Assembly (NCBI RefSeq): GCF_014650695.1 | Contig: NZ_BMVL01000001.1 | Span: forward strand, 455,563 to 519,562 | Origin: Streptomyces avidinii | GTDB lineage: Bacteria; Actinomycetota; Actinomycetes; Streptomycetales; Streptomycetaceae | Direction of reading: 5' to 3' | DNA length: 64,000 nt | Shown: in pieces, positions 16,285-24,120 of the stretch | Numbering within the stretch: the stretch's first letter is position 1 | Layout of the letters: each line of letters starts with the position of its first letter | Notes under the pieces: generated by a model | Told to the model about the DNA's origin: nothing | Seen by the model: the letters and a program-made list of their open reading frames with translations, nothing else | The model's database searches: none | Position numbers and translations under genes: made by a program

Positions 16285-18357
16285 CTACGGGGCGGCGTGG
16301 TCCCGGCGCGGCGCGGAATCGTAGGGCTCCTCGGCGTCGGACCCGCACAGTTCCGTGTTGATCTCCTGCACCAGCTTCACCAGGTCGGTCGGGCGGTCCG
16401 GGCCCCACCAGTCGCCGAGCAGCTCGGCGAGGGACTCCTGCCTGGCCTCGGCGAGCCTGGCGGCGGCCACCTGGCCCTGTTCGGTCAGGACCAGCGCCAG
16501 GCCTTCCCGGGCGGCGAGCCCGCGCTCCTCGACCTGACGGGCGGCATCCGTAATGACCTTCAACGGCACGTTGGCGCGCTCGGCGAGCATCGAGGGCTCC
16601 GTGGAGCCGTACTTCTTGATCCGCAGCAGCATCCAGCTGGCGGCGGGCAGCAGGTCGTAGCCGGCCTTCTCGGTGATCTTCTCGTAGACGTGCCGGCGGC
16701 CCTCCCGGGTACCGAGGACCGACAGCGCGCGGGCCACCTCGTCGCGTGAGGAGCGTTGGACCGGGTTGGAGGCCAGGGTCTCCGTCACATCGGGTGCGGT
16801 GACCGAGGTGCGGAGCTTGTCCTCCTTCAGGAACCAGGCGATCACGAAGGCGACCAGCACGATCGGCACGGCGTAGAGGAACACGTCGGTGATGGCGGTG
16901 GCGTAGGCGTCGAGCACCTGCGGCTGCAGCCCGGCGGGAAGCGCGCTGATGGCCCGCGGATCGGCCTCCAGCTGCGCGATGCTCGCACCGGCCGGCAAGG
17001 TGACGCCGGCGAGCGCGGCGGCGAGCTTGTCGTCCAGCTGGTTGGTGAAGACAGTGCCGAAGATCGCGACGCCGAAGGAGGCCCCGATGGAGCGGAAGAA
17101 GGTGGCACCCGAGGTGGCGACTCCGAGGTCGGCATAGCTGACCGCGTTCTGCACCACCAGGACGAGTACCTGCATGACCAGGCCGAGTCCGGCGCCGAAG
17201 ACGAAGAAGTAGATGCTCATCTCCCAGGTGGAGCTGGTGCGGTGCAGCTGGTGCAGGAGGAGCAGACCGATCGCGGTCACGCCCGTGCCCGCGATCGGGA
17301 AGACCTTCCAGCGCCCGGTGCGGCTGACGATCTGGCCGGAGGCGGTGGAGGAGATCAGCATGCCGATCACCATCGGCAGCATGTGGACGCCCGACATGGT
17401 CGGCGAGACGCCCTGGACGATTTGCAGGAAGGTCGGCAGGTAGACCATCGCGCCGAACATGGCGAAGCCGACGATGAAGCTGATCACCGAGCAGAGGGTG
17501 AAGGTGCGGATGCGGAACAGACCCAGCGGCAGGACGGGTTCGGTGGCCTTGCGCTCCACGAAGAGGAACACGGCGAGCAGTACGGCGCCGAGGACGGCGA
17601 CGCCGATGATCCGGGCCGAGCCCCAGCCCCAGGTGCCGCCGAGGGAGGCGACGAGCACGAGGCAGGTGGCGACGCAGGCGATGAGGAAGGTGCCGAGGTA
17701 GTCGATGGTGTGCTTCGAGGAGCGTTTCGGGATGTGCAGGACGGCGGCGATGACGACGAGCGCGACGAGACCGATGGGGAGGTTGATGTAGAAGACCCAG
17801 CGCCAGGACAGGTTGTCCACGAAGAGACCGCCGAGCAGCGGGCCCAGCACGCTGGTCGCACCGAAGACCCCACCGAAGAGGCCCTGGTACTTGCCTCGTT
17901 CGCGGGGCGGGACGATGTCGCCGACGATCGCCATCGACAGCACGATCAGACCGCCGCCGCCCAGGCCCTGGAGCGCGCGGAAGCCGATGAGCTGGGGCAT
18001 GTCCTGGGCGAGCCCGCACAGTGCCGACCCGAGGAGGAAGAGGACGATCGCGTACTGGAAGAGCCTCTTGCGTCCGTACTGATCGCCGAGCTTGCCCCAC
18101 AGCGGGGTGGCTGCGGTGGCGGCGAGCATGTAGGCGGTGACGACCCACGACAGGTGTGCCATGCCACCGAGGTCGCTGACGATGGTCGGCAGGGCGGTGG
18201 AGACGATGGTCTGGTCGAGTGCGGCGATCAGCAGGCCCAGCAGCAGCGCCCCGATGGAGACGAGTACCTCGCGGGAGGTGTGCTCGGAGGCGGGGCCGGT
18301 CTTCTTCTCCGGGTCGGGAGCGGGATCCGTGCCGTGCGCGGTCACATCCTGAGCCAT
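16285..18357 (-). CDS. DHA2-family 14-helix drug exporter with C-terminal MarR-like domain
   Basis: The 690-residue protein begins at an ATG behind GAGGAGGT. Residues ~35-535 are an EmrB/QacA-type MFS exporter: DQTIVSTALPTI (motif D1), GKLGDQYGRKRLF (motif A), GGGGLIVLSMAIVGDIVPPRERG and SVLGPLLGGLFVD (motif C). The last ~140 residues form a soluble winged-helix domain resembling MarR regulators (MLLRIKKYG, SMLAERANVPLKVITDAARQ, ALVLTEQGQ). Proton-driven efflux of hydrophobic toxins is likely. The domain fused to the exporter could sense ligand or cytoplasmic state. Confidence 0.85.
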   Translation of the reverse strand: MAQDVTAHGTDPAPDPEKKTGPASEHTSREVLVSIGALLLGLLIAALDQTIVSTALPTIVSDLGGMAHLSWVVTAYMLAATAATPLWGKLGDQYGRKRLFQYAIVLFLLGSALCGLAQDMPQLIGFRALQGLGGGGLIVLSMAIVGDIVPPRERGKYQGLFGGVFGATSVLGPLLGGLFVDNLSWRWVFYINLPIGLVALVVIAAVLHIPKRSSKHTIDYLGTFLIACVATCLVLVASLGGTWGWGSARIIGVAVLGAVLLAVFLFVERKATEPVLPLGLFRIRTFTLCSVISFIVGFAMFGAMVYLPTFLQIVQGVSPTMSGVHMLPMVIGMLISSTASGQIVSRTGRWKVFPIAGTGVTAIGLLLLHQLHRTSSTWEMSIYFFVFGAGLGLVMQVLVLVVQNAVSYADLGVATSGATFFRSIGASFGVAIFGTVFTNQLDDKLAAALAGVTLPAGASIAQLEADPRAISALPAGLQPQVLDAYATAITDVFLYAVPIVLVAFVIAWFLKEDKLRTSVTAPDVTETLASNPVQRSSRDEVARALSVLGTREGRRHVYEKITEKAGYDLLPAASWMLLRIKKYGSTEPSMLAERANVPLKVITDAARQVEERGLAAREGLALVLTEQGQVAAARLAEARQESLAELLGDWWGPDRPTDLVKLVQEINTELCGSDAEEPYDSAPRRDHAAP

Positions 18358-18483
18358 CGATACCTCCTCAGGCCGGATCAACATCTCCATCCTGAGCGGT
18401 GTGTCCGGTTATGGCCTCTCGGGCGGTTGGGAGGGGCCCCGCGGGTCTGCATAATCGCAGGCAATAGCCAGGGAGGGAGTCCA

Positions 18484-19431
18484 GTGAGCCGTCAGCACTG
18501 TCCAGAATGCGGCGCCCCCGGCGCCGGCTGCGGGTGTGTGCCCGGGGTGGGTTTCAACCCCCTGCGCATCCGCCCGTACGTGACGTTGCCCGACCCCGGC
18601 GAGCCGGACACCCCGGTGTCCCCGCAGCCGGTGTCCGGCGCGGTGGCTCCGGACACGCGCCCGGCGCCGATTCCGGCGCCGGAGCAGGAGCAGGACGACA
18701 CCCCGGCGTACGGGATACCCGTACCGCCGGTGGACGGACCGTGGCCGGCCGCGCCCGCCGTGCCCGCACACGCGCCGCACCCGGCGGAGACGGTACAGCT
18801 CCGCGCGATCCCGCAAGCGGGCCGCACGACCGGAGGGGGAGGAGGGGGTGGGGGTGGGGGCCCGAAGAAGCGAACCGGCCCGGCCTCCCGCAAGCCCCTC
18901 GCGCTGCTCCTGGGCGCCGCGGCGGTGGTAGCCCTCAGCGGGACTGCGGCGGCGATGTGGGCGCTGCCGAGCTCCGACGGTAGTGATGCCGCGCTGGTGG
19001 AGGCCAAGGCGCCGGCGCCGTCGGCGAGCGCCGCCCCGGCCGCGCCCTCCGCGAGCCCGTCCCCGAGCAGTACCAGCGCGTCCCCCTCGGCCTCCCCGTC
19101 GCCGAGCGCCTCGAAATCGGCGTCGCCGTCACCGTCACCCAGCGCGTCCCGTTCGTCTGCGCCCCCGTCCCCCAGCCCGAGCCCGAGTGCGAGCCGTGCT
19201 TCCAACTCGCCGCCCGCGCAGGCACCGATCCTGCGGATCGGGGACACGGGTCCGGAGGTGGAGAAGCTCCAGCGGCTGCTGGCGGGGCGTGGCCTGTACC
19301 GCGGCAAGATCAACGGACGGTTCGACTGGCGGGTAGAGGACGCACTGTCGGAGTTCCAGTACGACAGGGGCATCGACGATCAGGAGTGGGGTTTCTACGG
19401 CCCGGTGACCCGCAAGGCTCTGGAGGGATGA
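18484..19431 (+). CDS. Membrane-anchored peptidoglycan-binding protein
   Basis: The 315-residue protein starts at a GTG after GGGAGGGAG. The order is an N-terminal zinc-ribbon-like Cys set (CPECGAPGAGCGC), a Pro-rich cytoplasmic stretch, and ten consecutive glycines. A single transmembrane helix follows (about residues 140-160), then a ~70-residue Ser/Pro/Ala stalk and a C-terminal PG_binding_1 domain (ILRIGDTGPEVEKLQRLL ... GPVTRKALEG). The binding domain is outside the cell. The zinc ribbon inside and wall binding outside suggest a signalling or scaffolding role; no catalytic domain is present. Confidence 0.82.
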   Translation: MSRQHCPECGAPGAGCGCVPGVGFNPLRIRPYVTLPDPGEPDTPVSPQPVSGAVAPDTRPAPIPAPEQEQDDTPAYGIPVPPVDGPWPAAPAVPAHAPHPAETVQLRAIPQAGRTTGGGGGGGGGGPKKRTGPASRKPLALLLGAAAVVALSGTAAAMWALPSSDGSDAALVEAKAPAPSASAAPAAPSASPSPSSTSASPSASPSPSASKSASPSPSPSASRSSAPPSPSPSPSASRASNSPPAQAPILRIGDTGPEVEKLQRLLAGRGLYRGKINGRFDWRVEDALSEFQYDRGIDDQEWGFYGPVTRKALEG

Positions 19432-19483
19432 GGGTCACATGCCCGCGGTTGGCGCAGACCGCCCTTTGTTTTGTATCGTGAGG

Positions 19484-19546
19484 GAACAAAGTGGTTCCGT
19501 CCTCTCTCCCTGACCGGTGGACGGAACCACTTGTTCTCTTTTCCTG
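19484..19546 (+). terminator. Long hairpin plus T-rich tract before the HAD gene (attenuator candidate)
   Basis: Arms at 19484-19502 and 19519-19536 pair over 18 bp with one bulged A (AACAA-GTGGTTCCGTCC pairing) around a 16-base loop, and tcttttcct follows. It can terminate readthrough from the upstream gene. It lies only 30 bases before the HAD start, and a possible promoter (TTGGCG-16-TTGTAT at 19449-19476) precedes it, so it may also attenuate the HAD transcript. Confidence 0.65.
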
Positions 19547-19566
19547 CCCCGTCTGGAGCCCCGCCC

Positions 19567-20250
19567 ATGCCGGCCAGCACCACCACCGCACCCGTCGCCC
19601 TCACTGCCAAGGCCCTGCTCCTGGACATGGACGGCACGATCGTCAACTCCGACGCGGTGGTAGAACGCTGCTGGCGCGACTGGGCACTGTCCCACGGGCT
19701 GGACCCTCAGGAAGCCATGAAGGTGGTCCACGGCCGCCAGGGCTACGCCACCATGGCCGTCCTCCTGCCGGACCGCCCCATGGAGGTCAACCACGCCGAG
19801 AACGCGGTGATGCTGGCCCGGGAGACGGCCGACACCGACGGCGTGATCCCGGTCGCGGGTGCCCCCGAATTCATGGCCGCGATAGACGGCCTGCCGCACG
19901 CCCTGGTCACCTCGGCCGACGCCGCCCTGGCCACGGCCCGGATGACGGCAGCCGCCCTGCCGATGCCCGACGTACGGGTCACGGCCGAATCCGTCCAGGC
20001 CAGCAAGCCCGACCCCGAGGGCTTCCTCATGGGCGCAGCCGCACTGGGGGTGGACCCGGCCGACTGCATCGTCTTCGAGGACTCGGCCGCGGGCATCACC
20101 GCGGGCCGGGCAGCGGGCATGCGCGTGATCGGCGTGGGCCCCCGCGCGGCCGCCCACGCCCCGACGGCCCACGTCCCGGACCTGACCTCACTCCAGGTCA
20201 CGACCGCCCCGAACGGCGCGATCACCATCACGGTGAAGCCGGCGGAGTAG
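19567..20250 (+). CDS. HAD-superfamily hydrolase, sugar-phosphatase type
   Basis: The 227-residue protein has the HAD motifs in order. Motif I is LLLDMDGTIVNSD (nucleophile Asp in DMDGT). A helical cap follows, then motif II LVTSAD, motif III with Lys in ASKPDPEGF, and motif IV CIVFEDSAAGI. This is a subfamily IA/III phosphatase of the type acting on sugar phosphates or glycerol-3-phosphate-like substrates. The ATG at 19567 was chosen because it begins just before the fold. It follows an attenuator-like hairpin, so expression may be controlled in the leader. Confidence 0.87.
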   Translation: MPASTTTAPVALTAKALLLDMDGTIVNSDAVVERCWRDWALSHGLDPQEAMKVVHGRQGYATMAVLLPDRPMEVNHAENAVMLARETADTDGVIPVAGAPEFMAAIDGLPHALVTSADAALATARMTAAALPMPDVRVTAESVQASKPDPEGFLMGAAALGVDPADCIVFEDSAAGITAGRAAGMRVIGVGPRAAAHAPTAHVPDLTSLQVTTAPNGAITITVKPAE

Positions 20251-20332
20251 CCGCTACGGGACCAGGTCGGGCGGAGCCGGGATGCGGGGCGGCGACTTCG
20301 GTAGGCGGAATCCACTCGGGCGGCAGTCAGAG
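20251..20332. other. Short spacer before the palindromic element
   Basis: These 82 bases follow the HAD stop and show no gene or clear terminator. Confidence 0.5.
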
Positions 20333-20340
20333 ACGTGTAT

Positions 20341-20491
20341 GGGGGTTTCCCGTCAGTCTCATCGTCTCTCCGTGTCGGGCCGGTCCCTCAAGGGCGCTCC
20401 TCCTTCGTCGTCGCGTCGCTGCGCGATGGCCTTCGGCCACCCTTGACCGACCGTCCCGCCCCGGAAATCCGAAGACTGCCGGGAAACCCCC
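20341..20491 (+). repeat. MITE-like unit, left copy
   Basis: A 151-bp unit bounded by terminal inverted repeats GGGGGTTTCCCGtCAGTCT and its mirror ending CGGGAAACCCCC. It carries a small insertion (extra tcc/gtc) relative to the right copy. Confidence 0.75.
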
Positions 20492-21145
20492 AAAGGAACG
20501 GGCCGGGCCTTCCTTTCATGGACGGGGACATCAGAGATCCGCGACCCGGCCGGGGTGGGCGCACTTCCGAGGCCGGGCCATCGGGAGCGGCCTGCCGGGT
20601 CGGGGGAAGCGCATCCAATCGCTACGCGCTCCTCATCTCTCAGCGTCCGACGACCGTCCGGGGCTGGACATAAGCCGCCCACGACCCGTTGTCGCTTCCC
20701 CTTCGCGCGTCCGACGACCGGCCGGGGCCGTTGAGAGGGACTGACGGCTGATCCCTCGGCCATGTCGTCGTGGATCCGGGGCGGCGAGGGACTGAGTCCA
20801 TGAGCAAGGGTGCAGACAAGGGTTATTGGGGCAAATGGCCGGCCTTTTGAGACGCCTACGTGCGCTGACCCGTCCCCATGACGACATAGCCGCTGTCCGG
20901 CGCCTTTCCGCCCCCGAGAGGGGCCGGACGCCGTCGATGAGAAGCATCCGAGGCCCGTGGGCGGCCTATGTCCGGCCCAAGACGGATCGCAGGCGCTGAG
21001 GGATGAGGAGCGCGTAGCGATTGGATGCGCCCACCGACCCGGAGGGCCTCTCCGGATGGGCCCGTCTCTTGGACGCCTCACCCCTGGCCCGCTCGGGCGT
21101 CTCAGGCTGCCCCGTTTCCAAAGACTTGGTCCGGCCCGTTCCTTT

Positions 21146-21290
21146 GGGGGTTTCCCGGCAGTCTTCGTATGTCCGGGGCGGGACGGTCGGTCAAGGGTGG
21201 CCGAAGGCCATCGCGCAGCGACGCGACGAAGGAGCGCCCTTGAGGGACCGGCCCGACACGGAGAGACGATGAGACTGACGGGAAACCCCC
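21146..21290 (-). repeat. MITE-like unit, right copy (inverted)
   Basis: A 145-bp unit, inverted relative to the left copy, with the same GGGGGTTTCCCGgCAGTCT / CGGGAAACCCCC ends and an almost identical interior. Confidence 0.75.
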
Positions 21291-21383
21291 ATACGCGTCC
21301 CTGACCACCGGCCCCGTGGACCCCGCCCACCGACCCCGCCCACCGAAGCCGCCCCGAACGTCAACGACCCCGCCCCGCCCCCC

Positions 21384-22086
21384 CTACTGCCCCGCCCGCC
21401 CGTCGATGCGTTCCCGCAGGAAGTCCGCGTGGCCGTTGTGGCGGGCGTACTCCTCGATCATGTGGACCAGGACCTCGCGGAGTTCCATCCGCTCGTCGTC
21501 GTGTGCGGTCTCACCTGTGACGTCCAGGCCGGGAGCTTCCGCAACGAGTTGTTCCGCGAAGTCGACTTCGGCCCGCCAGGTGGCCCATGCGTCCGCGACC
21601 ACCGCCGGGTCGGCCACCGCGCCGGTGAACTCCCCCGCACGGTCCTCCTCCGGAGCGGTAGTGCCGACGTACCGCCTGGCCCGCCATGACCTGCCGGAAC
21701 CAGTACTGCTCGACGCCCGCGAGGTGGCGTACGAGACCCAGTAGGGACAGGTTGGACGGTTCCACCGAGCGTCGCGCCAAGGCCTCCGCGTCAAGGCCCG
21801 CGCACTTGAGCTCCAGCGTCAGCCGCTGGTCGCGCAGGTAGCCGGCGAGCACGGCGCGCTCGCCCTGGAATCCGCCGTCGGTCCGGGTGTCCTCGTCGGG
21901 GTGGACGAACATGTTGGACCAGCCGAACTGCCGGTCCTCGGCGGACACGGGCGCAGGCACGAGGGCAGGTACGGAAACGGGAGCAGGCACGGGAGCAGGC
22001 ACGGGAGCGGGCGCCTGCACGGGCGCCGGCACAGGCTGGGTGGAGAGGCCGGCGGAGGCCCCGGCCGAGGTGGTGGTATCGGTCAC
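21384..22086 (-). pseudogene. DinB/DUF664 family protein, frameshifted
   Basis: Frame 1 gives, after a repetitive PVPAPVPAPV lead, the N-terminal half of a DUF664/DinB four-helix protein: DEDTRTDGGFQGERAVLAGY, LELKCAGLDAEALARRSVEP, then LGLVRHLAGVEQYWFRQVMAG. Near 21690 this frame turns to Gly/Arg nonsense. The C-terminal half continues in another frame with RRYVGTTAPEEDRAGEF and MIEEYARHNGHADFLRERIDG, ending at 21384. One indel near 21690 separates them. The family is metal-dependent and thiol- or stress-related. It is either a recent pseudogene or a sequencing error. The GTG at 22086 is a guess; the ribosome site is weak. Confidence 0.7.
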
Positions 22087-22203
22087 GCGCACGAGCGTGA
22101 CCGGTGCGTTCTCCGCCCGCAAGGAAATATCCCCCACCACCGCGGCCCACCGCCTCCGCCCACCGTCGCGGCCCACCGCGGCCCGCACCCGGGCACTGGC
22201 GAC

Positions 22204-22785
22204 TCAGCCCGCGATGGCCTCGTACAGCGAGAACGCGGCCAGTGCTGCCATCACGGCAGCCGCGATTTTGGTGATGAGCCGCAGCGGGACGTACTTCATC
22301 AGCGTGCGCCCACCCAGGATGCCGATGCCCGCGACCGCCCACAGGGCGAGTACGGCTCCGATACCGACCGAGACGGGGTCGTCGTAGCGCGCGGCGAGGT
22401 TGGCGGTCATGATCTGGGTCAGGTCACCGAACTCCGCCACCAGGATCAGCATGAAGCCCGCCCCGGAGACCTTCCAGAAGGACTGGTCGGCGGGCGGCTT
22501 GATCTCCTCGTCCCCGTCGTCCTTCTTCAGGAGCAGCATGGCCGCGCCCAGGAGGAACAGGACGCCGACGACGGCCTGGACGAGCCGGTGCGGGAGCAGC
22601 GTGAGGACGCTGCCTGCGGCGATGGCGAGTGCGACGTGTACGGCAAAGGCGGCGGCGACGCCTGCGAAGACGTAGGAGGCGCGGTAGCGCGTGCCGAGCA
22701 TCAGGCCGGCGAGGGCCGTCTTGTCGGGGAGTTCGGCAAGGAAGACGACGCCGAAGGCGATCGCCGTGATGCTGAAGCTGAACAC
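22204..22785 (-). CDS. TMEM165/GDT1 (UPF0016) family cation exporter
   Basis: The 193-residue membrane protein has six helices in two homologous halves. Each carries the family's acidic motif, here FLAELPDKTAL in the first and VAEFGDLTQIM in the second; these bind the transported cation. A charged loop (KKDDGDEEIK) joins the halves. Bacterial members such as MneA export Mn2+. The yybP-ykoY riboswitch upstream supports manganese efflux strongly. The start is ATG at 22785. Confidence 0.9.
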   Translation of the reverse strand: MFSFSITAIAFGVVFLAELPDKTALAGLMLGTRYRASYVFAGVAAAFAVHVALAIAAGSVLTLLPHRLVQAVVGVLFLLGAAMLLLKKDDGDEEIKPPADQSFWKVSGAGFMLILVAEFGDLTQIMTANLAARYDDPVSVGIGAVLALWAVAGIGILGGRTLMKYVPLRLITKIAAAVMAALAAFSLYEAIAG

Positions 22786-22924
22786 GGGGGTGAAACCTCA
22801 ATCGGTCGGGCAGGGCGCCATCGGGACCGAGAGACCTGGGGTGCTTGTTCAGGGGTCGCTTCGGCTCGGCGGCGCCCTGGGTTGTGCATGCGCGTACGAA
22901 ACGCGTCTGCACGTGAACAGGACA

Positions 22925-23040
22925 CTGCGGCCGAAGGTCTCGCTGGCCGGCCGCTGTCCGCGTCCTGCCTCCGGGCGCCGGCTGGTGTGACCCAGCAGTA
23001 TGTCGACGGTCCGGCGAAGAGCTACTCCCCTTCTGCTCAG
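22925..23040 (-). promoter_or_regulatory. yybP-ykoY manganese riboswitch
   Basis: On the minus strand the leader of the GDT1 gene contains aggggagtagct (core GGGGAGTAGC at 23030-23021). About 80 bases later it has gcgagacctt (22943-22934). These are the two conserved loops of the yybP-ykoY Mn2+ sensor, with a GC-rich helix between. About 140 more leader bases separate it from the start. Binding of Mn2+ normally turns expression on. Confidence 0.85.
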
Positions 23041-23371
23041 AACAGGGTACGCGACGCCCACGACCGGCCGGAATAGGCCTTTGGTACCGGTCCCGCCCAC
23101 CCCCTCCCCACGCCGCTACCGCCCGGCTCCGCCCCCGCTCCCGCCCCACCACACCTCTGACCTGGGCCCCAGCGGCTCACGTCGCCACAGCCGCCTCCCC
23201 CCGCGGAACCTCAACCTCCGTTTAAATCTGGAGCGTTGGGTGACTTGATGTGACGTGCTCATGTCGCCAGGCTGTCATCTGGCGCCCACCCCAGCGACAC
23301 CCGGCGCCAGCACCATGGCCACGCCCCACCGGGGTCGCACGGCCACACCCCCCGCACCCAGGGAGCCCCTC
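23041..23371. other. Intergenic region between riboswitch and nuclease gene
   Basis: This 330-base stretch should contain the promoters of both divergent genes. An AT-rich island tttaaat near 23221 stands out. I see no gene. Confidence 0.4.
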
Positions 23372-24025
23372 ATGGCACTCATACCCAGCATCTACGCGCG
23401 TCGAATTGGCGTGCTCGCGTCAGCCGCCGCACTCGCCGCGCTCACCTCCCTCCTGAACGCCCCCACCGCCCAGGCCGCCCCGCCCACCCCCATCAGCGCC
23501 TCGGCCGCCCGCGCCTACCTGGCGACGGTCACCCCCAAGACCGAGGGATCTACCAGCGGCTACAGCCGCGACCTCTTCCCGCACTGGAGCACCGTCTCCG
23601 GCACCTGCAACACCCGCGAGACCGTCCTCAAGCGCGACGGCGTCAATGTCGTCCAGGACTCCGCATGCGCCGCCGTCAGCGGAAGCTGGTACTCCGAGTA
23701 CGACGGAGCCACCTGGACCGCGGCCTCCGACCTCGACATCGACCACGTCGTCCCGCTCGCCGAGGCCTGGCGTTCCGGCGCCAATTCCTGGACCACGAGC
23801 AAGCGCCAGCAGTTCGCCAACGACCTCACCCGGCCGCAGCTCATCGCGGTCACCGACAACGTCAACCAGGCCAAGGGCGACCTCGACCCCGGCAAGTGGC
23901 TGCCCTCGCGGACGGCCTACCGTTGTACGTACGCACGGATGTGGGTCAACGTGAAGCAGTACTACGGTCTGAGCATGGACTCCGGCGAGAAGACGGCCCT
24001 GGTCAACATCCTGAACGGCTGCTGA
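23372..24025 (+). CDS. Secreted HNH-family nuclease (DUF1524-type)
   Basis: The 217-residue protein has a signal peptide (about 1-36, ending AQAAPP). The extracellular domain carries the His-Me finger motif DLDIDHVVPLAEAW, then RQQFANDLTRPQLIAVTDNVNQAKGD with the second Asn/His side. This is the GmrSD-C/DUF1524-like HNH pattern of the small secreted DNases common in Streptomyces. Paired cysteines (CNTRE, DSACAA, YRCTYA, final C) suggest disulfides. AGGGAGC precedes the ATG at 23372. Confidence 0.87.
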   Translation: MALIPSIYARRIGVLASAAALAALTSLLNAPTAQAAPPTPISASAARAYLATVTPKTEGSTSGYSRDLFPHWSTVSGTCNTRETVLKRDGVNVVQDSACAAVSGSWYSEYDGATWTAASDLDIDHVVPLAEAWRSGANSWTTSKRQQFANDLTRPQLIAVTDNVNQAKGDLDPGKWLPSRTAYRCTYARMWVNVKQYYGLSMDSGEKTALVNILNGC

Positions 24026-24120
24026 CCAAGCCGGCCGATCTTTCCCCCGTCAGGGGGAGGCGTGGCTCCCCCCACCCGTCGTACCGTGATCGAAGGGGCT
24101 TACGGAGGAGGGGGAGTTGC

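Larger units (their letters stand above)
20333..21298. repeat. ~965-bp imperfect palindromic element
   Basis: The left half (about 20333-20780) is repeated, reverse-complemented, as the right half (about 20870-21298). The outer ends match (acgtgtatggggg at left, cccccatacgcgt at right). Inside, gcatccaatcgctacgcgct (20611-20630) mirrors 21009-21028, and catgtcgtcgtgg (20761-20773) mirrors ccatgacgacat (20877-20888) with one mismatch. A ~90-base unique centre remains. Open frames run through it on both strands but lack gene-like character. It is a stretch of more than 1 kb without a credible gene. Confidence 0.8.

Noticed and set aside
20359-21330. A 323-residue open frame on the minus strand through the palindrome
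   Set aside because: It simply reads through both inverted arms, is Arg/Pro/Ser-rich with no fold or ribosome site, and mirrors frames on the other strand.
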